From Ophiodon elongatus (Eukaryota; Chordata; Actinopteri; Perciformes; Hexagrammidae), in assembly GCA_016806645.1 (NCBI GenBank), contig JACSYO010000132.1:702501-766500 (forward strand): a stretch of 64,000 nt of DNA, read 5' to 3'. The notes under the pieces are model-generated. The model was not told the DNA's origin. It ran no database searches and saw only the letters and a program-made list of their open reading frames with translations. Shown in pieces: positions 1-11,807 of this stretch; position 1 is the first letter of the stretch; every line of letters begins with the position of its first letter. A program made the translations under genes and the position numbers.

Positions 1-3000
1 CACTGTGTATAACCATCATTGAAAAAATAAATATAGGCTTCAGAGCACAACATATTCAGTGGAAATCTTTTTGGGGTGGTTCTGAACAGATGCATTGTTG
101 AGTATACCGCTCATCACATATTCCTACCTCAGGATCTACAAGGATTAGTCACACTACCATTTATCTGTAATTGTTGTGTTCTTTCATCCTATTTTAATGG
201 AAGGATTATTTTCTACTTTGAGCTGGCTCTATTTGTTTTCTTTGACAATGTAATAACAAAATAATGATGGGATGCACTTCTCTGCAGACCTTGTGTATTG
301 CACAAAAAAAAAACTAAATTTATAACCTCTCAACATTTCTCAGGTGCCGGTATTATCAAAAGTGACACCAACTGCAGCAGCTACAATCAATATTCCATGT
401 TTCTTCAACAATCTACACTCAATATCTCTCACGCTACCTTAAATGCCACCGATTCTCCAAACTGAACACACAGCAACTAAAATGTGCAATAAAAGCAGAC
501 CGAAGCGCAAATGCAGCCAGACGATGGAACTGCCAAAGCGTTAATTTAGGAAAATCATTAAGCCACCTTCAAAGACCTTATGGAGGCAACTTGTCTCTCC
601 GCTGCCTCAAAGGGGGTAAACATATCCTGTCAGCAGCAAAATAGTTTTGTTCAGACTCTCACTTTTGTTGTAAAGTCAAATGAAGGATAAAGAAACAATC
701 CGTCTCATGTAGCTCATTAGAGGAGAGATGAGCCGGTCGCTCTGAGCAGAGCAAGACCCATCAGCTGTCAAACACCTGCTTCCCATGTCTCGGAGACAGG
801 CAGACAGGGAGCCTCACAAAGCTGAGTGCAAACAGTCGGTGCGACTATGAAACATCCAAAACAACTTCAAGAGGAATATGCCACATCATTACGACGAGCA
901 CCCATTCCACAAATATACGAGGATATGATAGCAGCTCAGAGCCTTTGTCGAGATTCAAAGCATCTTCGGCGCCTTGAAAGAGACAAACACCTGATGAAGG
1001 CCCCGTTGTCATCCAGTAAACAGCTAAATGAGCAGCGAGGATTCCCCGCCATTACGCTCTCTGAGGTCGCTCTGAATAATTTCAGCGCTTTTGTTCCTCT
1101 TTGTTAACCCCAAAAAAGGCCAGGCTCAGTGAGGAATTCCTTAAATACACTTGATCCATGCCAGAGGTGGAAAGATGAATTGTCCAGGACGCCTGTCCCA
1201 GGAGAGCTTTAAAGGATCGCCCACCACTTTTTGAATTATCATTTTCACGTCAGAGCGGTTGAGATAAAAGACAGAGGCTGAAGGCTTACAGGCTGTCACG
1301 AAATTTGCACTTAAAACGTTTTCCTCCTGCAATTAGTTCACTGATATCTGCTGACCTTTGCATACATGATGTTACTGAGGTAAGTAATAGAGTTGGGCGA
1401 GCGGAGGGATATTTCGGCTATCGCGATTGGCTAAATTAATGGTCTGCCTTTCAAAGAACCAGTGAGAACCGCCACTCAGCTACTTTAGCGAGCACTAAAA
1501 AGAAAACAATTCATGGTTGTATTAGGAAAATAGGTGTAAGAATATTTCCTTGCTTGAGATTTTGAGGGTTTATTTAATTATTTAATTATTAGACTAAAAA
1601 GCTAAGAAAGATTGTGGAAGTAAACACTAAGCCACTAAAACACATCTCCCAGCCGGAACTACGGTTTGTGCAAATAAATCAGCAATCACCGGTTGTTGGG
1701 CTCATAGTTGCCGGATGGAAAGTTTTAACATATTGCCCGACTCATCTAATGCTAATGTTGGGGTAACTGATTTTATGAAAAACAAAGCTTTTTTTACATT
1801 TTAGATATAAAATTAAATAAAAAATGGCATCTGGATCGATAACGATTCAGATATTTTCTCAAGACTGTGTCGTATACATTTGAGCAGGAAATATATATAT
1901 ATTACACTTACATTAAAAATTTAAGTTTTCACTGCTTATACTTCAACTTCTAAAATGTGTCATTCAACTACCAATATAATTAAAACTGAACTGTTTCAGC
2001 ATGTCAAGTATTTCAAATGTTTCAACTGCAACATTTTAAACTTCAATTTTCTAGTTAGATCAGATTAAAAACAAGGGACAACACAATAATTGACATGTGA
2101 GTCAGTCACAGTTTGGTGAGTATAAATGAAACAATGGATTTGGAAAACCCTTCAACTACAACAGCAACGGAAAGAGACTTGTGTACAGACTGTTTCAATG
2201 GATTTTGCATTGCAAAGCAACAGCAAGGGTCCATATTTACTTTCTGTTAGCGGATGTCATTCACATACGCTGCAACAGGAAATATACTGGACACATTTAG
2301 TATGTTTATGTTTAATGTCTGTGAAATGGTCTATAAAACAAGGACAGTGTGTTGCCCCACCATTGTAGGGGATGTGAATGGAAACACATGCAATGTGATA
2401 ACACACATTCAATGGCATCACACAGATGTGCCAATCACTGGGTTTCCAGATTCCAATTTCTTTTTAGATGGCTTTGGGATGCTCAAAAATTCACAAAACT
2501 TGGCGCAGGCTTCAGAATTGACAATAATTGCAAAGTTGTGCGGTTTTTGGGCTTGGCGTGGGCTCCAAAGCACCCCCAAATGAGTGCCAAGGTTGGAATA
2601 AAGTTGCTTTGATGTTCAGGAAAGATGGTAGGATCATTGGACACATCAGCCATGTTGGATTTCATGAATTAATTAACATTTTACTAACACATGTTTGAGG
2701 AATTTAGGATGCACACAATCCCATGAAACTTTGCGTCCATGTTCAAACTAGTAATTATTTTCTGATTGGTTTCTTAATTGGGCTTGAGCATGGCACATCG
2801 GCTCCATTGCACCCCCTGATCAATTTTGCATTTGTGTCCTCAAAGACTCACAAAACTTGTGAGAATATGTCAAATGAACATAGGTGTTCCAACATGCACA
2901 AAACCCGGTACCCACATGGCTCTCATCGTATTGGACATATTTTACATTGGGTTGTACTAGTTCTGCACAACCTGAAGTGTGCCATTTTGAATTTTGTGCA

Positions 3001-3108
3001 TTCTTTACACATTTTGCGGAAAAACATTTTTGAACTCCTCTTAGGAGTTTATCAGTTTCATTTCAGATTTGGTTGGTGTAACCATCCTGCCAATGTACTT
3101 TGTACCGT
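1..3108. other. Noncoding, putative SorCS intron 1; no gene seen
   Basis: Short chance ORFs only, all under 135 codons and without recognisable motifs. Positions 1,388-1,500 and 1,840-1,870 hold pieces that resemble ends of fish hAT-type MITEs but cannot be paired. Positions 2,380-3,100 are AT-rich with repeat-like texture and no identified family. Confidence 0.6.
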
Positions 3109-3179
3109 CAGGTTTGTCTGGTGCTAGCAAGCGGCTTGCATATTGCAGCTAGTCCGCTTGCTAGCACCAGACAAACCTG
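3109..3179. repeat. Perfect 26-bp inverted repeat (hairpin)
   Basis: Left arm 3,109-3,134 begins CAGGTTTGTCTGG. Right arm 3,154-3,179 is its exact reverse complement. A 19-bp loop separates them. The right arm runs into the 5' side of the LINE-like fragment that follows, so the left arm may be an inverted copy of that element's 5' edge. Confidence 0.95.
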
Positions 3180-3189
3180 CAAACAATTC

Positions 3190-4466
3190 GTCAACATCAT
3201 GGCTGTGTGTGAGAACTGTAATCTGGCTTACTCACAATTGGAGGGCAACATCCACCAGCTGGAGAATGAAATCTGAGATTCAGAAAAGTTGATAGAAAGC
3301 TTTCTAATGGTCATTCTAGCCCAGTCCAAGCATCACCCTCCTTCCGGCTATTGTTGGATGCAGGATTGGACTCAGACGGACCAGGGGTCCAGTACTTACC
3401 TCCACACCACATAGGACCAACCTACAGATGCAATCATCCTGGTGGTAAGTGGTTTGGGGCCGCTCAGGCACAGCGACGACATCATACTTTCTTTAATGAA
3501 ATTGCATTGCCACTGCCTCTGATATCCTAAAAACCTCCAGGTCTTACTGCCATCACTTCTGTCCTCCATTAGAAGAGTAATAGTCCACGTTGGAATAAAT
3601 AACACAGGTGTCCAACATTCCTGATTCACAAAATCTGATTTTACCTATTTTCCATGAGCTGAATGTTACTGCCCATAAATGTGTTTAATTCAACTTGTCT
3701 TTAAATTTAGATTCCCTGCCCAGAAAATGTTTAACTTGCATCTTAGATTGCCTCTCAGATGCTGCCATCAGCATCTTTTGACCCAAGCACAATATTGTCT
3801 TCTCACGATGACGTTGCTTTTCAGGTCGACTTCTTTAATACAAATTGGACTGCCGTTTGGGATATGATGAGATTCCATTCCTCTAGTTAAATGACACCAT
3901 TCGTTGCACTGGCTTAAATGTTGGTAAATATAGCAACTGTGGAAATCCACTAAATGTAACAACATGGTTAGGGATGCTAGGGCTTCCTACTTGGCTAACC
4001 TTAATTCCTCCAGTATACACAACCCTAAAGTCATATGCTATATACTATAAATAATAGTCAGTCCTGCTCTTCCTGATGTATCTGTCTTCTCAAATGATAG
4101 CGTAGCTTTCCTTTTCTCTTTGTGAATAAGTTTAGAGATAGCAGGGCATCATCTCTTTTGCGTTTCCAACTTGGTCAACACATTTAGACTGCTTCTCTCT
4201 ATTTCCCTGCAAGACGTCGTTGATCTGGTGGGCAGTATGAAACCTTCATCAATCCCTATTGATATTATACCCATGTCTATGCTTAGAAATTGTACTTGGT
4301 CTATTGGTCCATGCCTGGTTTTTATTAGGAATAGTTTTCCTGAGCTCTGGTTGTGTCCGAGTCTATTTTAAACATGCAGTGTGGTTGAGTCCCTCTAAAA
4401 ATAAAACTGACCTTGATCCATCCCTTTCCGAAAACTATAGGACTTTTTTATCCAAAATTGACTTTA
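3190..4466 (+). pseudogene. Degenerate L2/CR1-like non-LTR retrotransposon (LINE) fragment
   Basis: Several plus-strand frames carry decayed LINE motifs in the right order. At 3,199 a short frame starts with CENCNLAYSQLEG and a leucine-rich stretch, like a LINE ORF1 start. Near 3,560-3,600 the peptide VIVHVGINNTG recalls the esterase-like domain of CR1/L2 ORF1. Near 3,970-4,030, RDARASYLANLNSSSIHNPK resembles the linker before reverse transcriptase. At about 4,190-4,300, SLQDVVDLVGSMKPSSIPI and then IIPMSML match the N-terminal RT segment. At 4,365-4,435, KHAVW through LDPSLSENYR matches the next RT block. Frames shift several times and stops are frequent, so it is an old copy. It ends before the catalytic RT core. 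The exact clade is uncertain. Confidence 0.7.
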
Positions 4467-4540
4467 CAATTGACTTGGTTTGTTACAGGATATGAACAGC
4501 AGTCTCCTGGGTGAAAGTCCTGTGTGTGTTTGACCTATCT
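4467..4540 (+). repeat. Dispersed repeat R1, copy a
   Basis: It contains GTCTCCTGGGTGAAAGTCC followed by TGTGTGTGTTTGACC. The same block recurs at 19,635-19,669 and 37,388-37,460, so it is an interspersed repeat, joined here directly to the LINE remnant. The family is not named. Confidence 0.75.
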
Positions 4541-7500
4541 AACCAGACGTTAAAGGATTCCTCGGTGCATCATATTAGATGTCATGGGACTCTGAACACG
4601 TCTCGGTATTTGACAGGTTGGGGGAGTTGCAACAGTGAACACATTGTACATTATCCAAATCCAACATTTTCTAGTTACATATTTGTATTTAATTCCAATA
4701 TTAGTATAACTCAGAATAATGTCTGCCTTCATCAGAAAGAATAACAAAGCATTTTTACTTGTAATTGTAATGAATAAGGCATTTAGAATGATAGATATTT
4801 GGAAGCCTGTGAAGTCTTAGCTACAACATAAATGGGCAAAGGCTTTAAGATATAAAACCTATATCCATCCATCCTCTAGCTTCTGGAAAATAATTGTGAA
4901 TCTGGTCTACATTGTTTTATTAATAACACCAAAATAATAAAAAATAAAAAAATCCAACCTTTGTGAGAAATGAAGAAAGTACATTTGTTCTGTATTACAC
5001 CCAACTTCTCGCTAAATTCAAACCTTAAATCACACACAGCTCCGCTTAAGAGGAAAGCTCATTTTGTCAGAGAAGTAAATGATCTTCTCGCTTCCCTGGT
5101 TTTCCCTTGTTTCACCAAGCAAGAGACTCACTCTTAATCTCTTCATGAAATGAGACTATAAACAATGAGAAATTCACCAGACATCTCCTATTCCATTCCA
5201 CTGGAAAAGGTTGAAGTTAGCCTTGGGCAAAGCTGTTAGTGCTTCATGCTCCAGCAATCTGGCAACTACTTCTGTTGGGGAACCTTCGCGGAGGGGTGAG
5301 AGGGGTTGAGTATTTTGCCAGACAGCGTGATGTGTTTTCTTTCTGTGTTTCTTTTTCTTTCTCGCTTTTTTTTTTTTTAAAAATCAATCCTCGTGGTGTA
5401 CAGAGGAGAGAAAAGGGGAATGAGGTTGATTTAGTTGTGGCATGGACACGTCTGGGACAACTCTCTCCGATGCTGCACTCAGGCTCTGCTAAATTTAATC
5501 TAGCTCGAATGTCGGGACGACAAGGAAATGTAATCCATGGGCGTTCACATCAGAATAGGTGGCTCATGAAAAAAAACATTGCGTATTCTCATACATAAGC
5601 ATTGTACTCATTATTTAATAATTTCTCGGATTGATCTGAACTGTTTTTCCAATCAATTTCAATCAAAAGATTCAATTTACCAGCATTAACCCTGTTCAGC
5701 TGCCAGTGATACGGCTGTCACTTAGTTTGAAAATCAATCAAAATAGGTACAAAAGGCTGAATTCCCTACTTGTTGTGAACTTCTTAGGATGGTGCTTCTG
5801 TCTGCAGGCATGTTGCCTCCGTTCCTCACTCATTGGGGCCCCTGCAGAGGATCTCTCTGCTCATTAACCTTTGTGCTACAGCACACCCTCGGGCTCCGCT
5901 TTTTGGGTGCAGTCGCTTCTTTTATGTGACCCGGGGTCTGCGTGCTGGCCCATTTCACTACTTGACCAGATGCCTCCTATCCCTCCTTCTGAACCTCTTT
6001 AGCACGTTTCTGCCTTCCTTTCTATGACCCTGTCCTCTGATAAAACTCTTCTATCATGCTGGTTGCGGAGTCGTCCTGTTCTCCTCTGTAAACCACCAGA
6101 GGGTATGCTCCAACGCTGCACTGTCCTGGCACATTAAATCAAATATATGTCCTCTTTGAGCAGCCTCTGCCTCATGCCCTCCTTTGCTACTTTTTCAAAG
6201 ACAGAATCTCATAGAAATTCTCTGAATGTCACATGCCAAGATTTTCCACCGAAAACAACCATGGAAGAAAAGAAAACCACCTAAACATTTCAATTTGGGT
6301 TGCCAACTGGAGTTCTCAAACCAACTCAAAGGTACTCTTCTAATTGCTATCTTAAACCATTTGAATCCAAATACAAAATTGGATTTCCATAGAGCCTTTG
6401 AGGATAACACCAAGGAATAGGCGAGGTCATATTACATTTAGTATATGGTGATCAATCCAATCCAGTCCAAAAGAAAGTTGAAGTTGTTGTTTTAATGAGT
6501 CCCAAACATATCAAGACATTCTGTACAGATGACCTTTAACAGGTTTTATGATCAGTTTCCTGTTTTATCATTGAAAGTATCATCACCTTTCCATATCAGT
6601 CTGGTAACACAGCACAGACTGGCACCTAAAAAAATAGTTTTTAAATGAAGAGCATGCAGAAGAGATCCTTCAAGATCAGGTTTCCTGCTCTCACCAATAC
6701 AATCAGTGCACTGCAAACACATAAACAGGTCTCTGTCTACCAAAACATCTCACCTGAAGAACTTATTTTCTCTTGTCCAATACGTACCCTAAACTGGGGC
6801 TGCATGATATTTCGTTTCAGTATTGACATTGCAGTGTGTGCATGAGCAATAGTCACATCACAGGACGTGTGATGTCAGCAAATTAACTCAAACACCTCTT
6901 GCTAAGACTTTTTTGTTGCTTGATACCAAAGTAAAAAAAAAAAAAACAGTTAACATTCTGTAAAAGTAGCGTGCAGCAGTGAGATGGTCAGCGTGTGGTA
7001 CATTCTTTAACTGTTCGGATGTAATCCACCTTCACCCATGACTAGCTGTGGGTTTGAATGTTTATGATGAAACAATAAAGTCAAGCCTGCACTTTATCAG
7101 AGGTGGTAGTCAACATTTGTGTGTACAATAAGCAACACACTGGTGAGATGTATGCCTGATCAGACATATTTTCTGTTCATCTACAGGAGAATAAATATTT
7201 AAAAGCAATAGAAAATACCTATTTCATTTCTATATTTTGAATTGTCACCTGGAGCTTACATTTTGTTTTCCTTTACTTAAATAAAGACATTTCCAGAATA
7301 AATTGTTGGAGAGAAAAGTGTTTGATACTCAAAATGTCCTGGGAGAGGACCCCAGACCGCCACGTCATAAGCGTCCCCACCAATGTTGAAACCAAACCTA
7401 CTTCCTTGTAAAAAACATACTTATTTAAACCCAAAACACAATCTTTTCCTCAACAAAACCAAATATTTCCCAATGTAAACGGAAAGTTTTGTTAGAAAGA

Positions 7501-8998
7501 TAGTGTATGTAATTAAGGGGTGTAAACTTGCAGGTGCAAATCTGGCACTCAATGGGTACATGGAACTTGAACATTTGGGATCACTGACCAAACTGCTGAA
7601 TTTGACAAGTTGGTTTTTACATTCATCGCACTGCAAAGGTAAGTCACTGACTGCAGGAACAGATGATAGAGTGTACTGAGGGCCTACTTGTGCAACTTCA
7701 TGAAAAATATCTGCAAAAACATTCATTGATCAGCAACCAAGTAGGAATACCAAACTAAGGTAAGGTGAAAAAATAAGTTAATAATTAATCTCACCCTCAT
7801 TTATTTTGACATAATTTATTCATATATTTGACACATGAGTAATCTTACATGCTGCAATTAATTTTCTGGAGGGAAAGCAGGATCTTTAGCACTAGCAAGG
7901 CCGCAGAGTTTGGGTCTAGTGAAGCAAAAACTACATAGATATCCATTTGTGTTCCATTTTAATGAAATGACTAAACATTGCCTTGGGCTTGAATGCCAGA
8001 AGAGCAGTGTGCATTACATTGACAAAAAAGGCTTCTGTGTCTCTACTCATCACTCCGCAGTATGTCGCTGAATTGAAGTACTCTTTTTTTTTTTTTTTTA
8101 ATCGAATGTGATGAAATTGTTCCCAATATCCGGCCTGAGGTTGCACAATAAAAACATTTGGAAAATCCTTTGTTCTATATTATTGTCTCCAGTCTTCAAA
8201 GACAGGCTTGATGAGCAGCTGAACCGTCAGTTGAAATACAGTGCAACACCTATGCAAAAATGTTTCCACTTTGTAATACAGTGAAAACATACACGTCTCT
8301 GTCATCACCTGTTTTACATTACGCAATGTCGCAATAAAATTATTTTTGATTGCTGTACTGAGATATTTCTAGAGCTCATATAGTTATCATGAACTCAACT
8401 TCCTCTTTCTCTGAGTTCACTTTTCTCCTTCAATGTCTTTATCTTTCCGTATTATTCTGTCTCACCCATTTCCGATTCAGTTGACACCACATCACAGGCT
8501 ACCACTTTTGTCATTTCCAATGTCATCCTTATCCTCAACAGACATTCTTGGCTTCCTATTCTTCTTGCCACTTTTATTATCCTTCCCCCTCTGTGTCACC
8601 AACTCTTCCTGGGCCCCGTACTGCTGCCGCTGCTTTGCATTCTAATGAAAACGGGAGAAGCAGAGACACCCCAAATAAGGTCCTTCAGCGGTGATTGCCG
8701 TAATTCTAACCCCCTCCTGCCTGCCTTTTCACCCACAATACCTTGGCGATGCTGCTCACAGTTTATCCTAACTGTTACACAATCTGTTCTCATCAATGTA
8801 GGTATAAGGGGGAATCCAATTTGTTCTCTGCCACGAGGCTACATAGCAGAAGAGGAGGGGCCACCAAACCTCTGGAAATGGCAGAGATGGCTGCATTGTT
8901 TCCCCTTTGTGTGAAACAGTGGGCACACATAAAATCATGTTCATTGTTATTCAGTTCATTGCCATTTTCAAGTTTGCCAAGGAAGAAGAATAAGGATA
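4541..8998. other. Noncoding; no gene seen
   Basis: No credible exon was found. The sequence holds A- and T-runs (5,369-5,380, 6,932-6,946, 8,085-8,099). A block at 6,798-6,890 beginning GGGGCTGCATGATAT looks like one end of a hAT-type MITE, but the other end was not found. Positions 7,317-7,735 have repeat-like texture and a chance 101-codon minus frame without recognised domains. Confidence 0.55.
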
Positions 8999-9252
8999 AT
9001 GGTAAATGGAATTGGATTGTATAGAGCTTTTCTAGTCTTCTGACCACTCAAAGCTCTTTAACACTACATGTTCACTACATTCACCCATTCATACCCATCC
9101 ATACCCTGATGGCAGAGGGTACCTGGCATTTATGCTCCTGTCATCAGTGTATGAATGGGTGTAAACATGCGACTGATGTCATGTAGTGTTAAAGCACGTT
9201 GAGTGGTCGGAAGACTAGAAAAGACCTATACAAGTACAAGTCCATTTACCAT
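8999..9252. repeat. SINE tail foldback (inverted duplication)
   Basis: The left arm, from 8,999, is the 3' part of the tRNA-SINE family in minus orientation (GGTAAATGG, then TTTTCTAGTCTTC). The right arm, about 9,137-9,252, is its reverse complement (GTTGAGTGGTCGGAAGAC, then TCCATTTACCAT). Arms are about 110 bp and imperfect. The right arm joins the next SINE piece at TACCATG. Confidence 0.85.
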
Positions 9253-9424
9253 GCAAGGTGGCACTTGCCCATCAGGACGAACTACCTTTCATACTCATTC
9301 ACACACCGCAGGCAGACAGTCTACAGGAGTGAGGTTAGGTGTCTTGCCCAAGGACACATCGACATGGACTAATGGCAGATACTCTGATTGAAGGACGACC
9401 CGCTCTATCATTAAGCCACAGTGC
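9246..9424 (-). mobile_element. tRNA-derived SINE, copy 1 (head portion)
   Basis: It continues from the foldback with the internal and tRNA-like head of the family: CCATGCAAGGTGGCA, then GTCTTGCCCAAGGACACATC, and a decayed promoter region at 9,385-9,420. The B-box area is poorly conserved here. Confidence 0.75.
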
Positions 9425-10095
9425 TCGCAAAAGCGGTAAAATGTTGTGATTGGCATTTCTGGTATAATGTTGAATTTGAGACAACCCTACCATGTCAAAA
9501 TCCACGCACTAAGTAAGTAGGGTAGTTTAGTAGTAGTAGTGTGTTATTCAGTCATCACATACAATATAATTAGTAAGCCTATACACAATCTAGCATACAA
9601 TATGACTGAAAAGGTATAGGCAGAAGCATAATGCTTATGTATTCCTATCCTAAATTATTAGCAATTAAGTAATCCTCAAGATAATTAGATATAAAAGAAA
9701 AAAGAAAACTAAAAAAATATACTTCATTCATACTTGTAACCCTGAAAAATAGCTTTATAAACAATCCTTTTGAAAACCAAAAATGAGATACACATTCTTC
9801 ATAATGTTCCATGATTTAACTCCTACAAATAAAATACATCTTATTTTAATCCCTTTTTTAGCTTTTGGTACGATAAACTTCCAAACATCTCTCAAATCCT
9901 ATTTACACTTGTGTATTGAAAACAAAAACATTGTACACAATCTGGCAGTGACTTTGCTTTAGCTCTGAACATTGTTTGCATTATTTTATAATATACCAAA
10001 TCATTAAATCTTATAACATGAGATTTTACAAACAATGGATTTGTGGGTACACAGTGAACTACATAACCAAAGTACCTGTATTGAGACGGCATACG
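9425..10095. other. Noncoding; no gene seen
   Basis: AT-rich sequence without motifs, repeats or frames that can be supported. Confidence 0.6.
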
Positions 10096-10262
10096 ACTCT
10101 ACAGCATTGCTAGCAGCTCTGTGAGGCTGTGTGGACAGCGACGCTTTGAACTAAATGCTAACCCTAGCAGTGGCAATGCTACAATGCTAATGCTTAGCAG
10201 ATATAATGTTTACCATGTTCCCCACATTAGTTTAGCATTTAAGTGTGCTAACACTTGCTAAT
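10096..10262 (-). repeat. Dispersed repeat R2 (GCTAAC-rich), copy a
   Basis: It shares an ordered set of blocks with the reverse complement of 16,685-16,835: GCTAGCAGCTCTGTGAGGCTG-type start, AAATGCTAAC, ATAATGTTTACCATGTT and TTTAGCAT. This order suggests one interspersed family in opposite orientations. Confidence 0.7.
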
Positions 10263-11807
10263 GAACACTCACATGGTCACATAGCGATACCTCTTCAGCA
10301 CTGTGAGGTCTGGCTGCACCCATTAGCCCACTTAGAACAGGATGCTGTGGCAGTGCCCTTGAAAATAGATAGCAGAAGAGGAAGGGAATGCTCGCTGAAA
10401 TGGGCAACCAACGGCAGGCGTACACCCAGAGTCAACTCCAGAGTCTGCATCTAGTTAGTTGGACTAATTACTACTAAATAAACTACAGATGAGGCTGCTA
10501 TTCCGTCATGAACCACAAGTATCAAAATAATGGTGGTGCTAGAGGAAAAGTCAGGGAATCACCAAAGACAGTAGGATTTGTCCTCTGGGGACGATGGATT
10601 TACATAACAAATGTTGATAGCAATCCAAGTGGCTAACCAACCGTTGACAATAGTACCAGGCTGCTAGCATTGATCTTGTTCAGCATCAGTTGACTTCCAA
10701 CAGGATTTCTGAGAGCCATTGGCATCTACAGTATTGTTAAAAAACACAAGATTAAAAGGTTAATCCAAACTGCTTGTTAATGTTACTGTTGGCCTTAGCA
10801 GAGGCCAAGTCATGATGACATTAGAGCTGTGTGCTTGGTAACTCCCTCAGGTTGTCTGGGATCTAATTATATTCAGCTCTGCACTCGCAAAACATTGCTG
10901 GGACATTTCTCCCCCTGTCACATTACTGTGCTTTCTGGGATTTCATCTCCACCTAGAGAAAAACACACAGATGGCACATTGGACCTGATGTGTTCAGGAC
11001 TAAATGGGCCATGAACATTTCGGCCTGAACTCTTGCAAGAGTGCACATCCCTAAAAGAGAAAAATGCATGTCACCTTTTTCCAAACCTTTGTAAAGCTTT
11101 TCTCTCGTCCCCTCTGTCTCTCCCTGTGAGGATTCAATTGAAAAACTTTTCAGATTTCCATCGATGAAACTTTCCCTAAGTCAATAAGCCATGTGCCAGC
11201 ATGACATCTAGTTCTAATAGTCAAAGTAATTTGCTGTTACATATTGTGACTCCACAGGGAGAATTCAAAATGGACATATGGACAGAGGCTGTGAGAATGT
11301 GAAAGTCATTGCAATTAGTTTGTTTCCTTGTTGAGGCCATTAACAGCTTGTCAGCATGGCATTTTATTGCCACGGTCTCAGCAGGATATAACTAACAACA
11401 GAGACACTGGAGTGGACACTAACAGGAACTGTCATTTCAACGGCTAGACATGGCGGCTAAATGCTATGGCCAAATGTTCGGTCACACACTGAGAGATCAT
11501 TCACACAGCCGGGCTTGTTCCCCAAATTTTCTTACATTTTAGTACAAGAGCAAAAGCCTGACAACAAGCTCTGGACAAGCAGTGCTCCTTCAAGCCCGTC
11601 TCCTGCAACAGAAAATAGATTTTTCCGAGAAGAACCTATGCTGCCCTGATTACATGTTCTATCAATAGCATGAAGACATTAGTGTTTGTCATGGTTAAGT
11701 TTAGGTAACGCCGAGCTCTTGGTTAAGGTATGGAAAGATCTTGGCCTTAGATAAATGATGCCACTGACTTGGAGCACAAGATGGGATGAGTTCACTTTTT
11801 ATATTTA
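10263..11807. other. Noncoding; no gene seen
   Basis: No supported exon. Around 11,690-11,750 a GTTAAGTTTAGGTAA and GGTTAAGG block resembles the outer part of repeat R1, but the match is too short to call. Confidence 0.55.

Noticed and set aside
826..1107. 93-codon plus-strand frame
   Set aside because: Plausible composition, but no motif, no splice signals in frame and no neighbouring exons.
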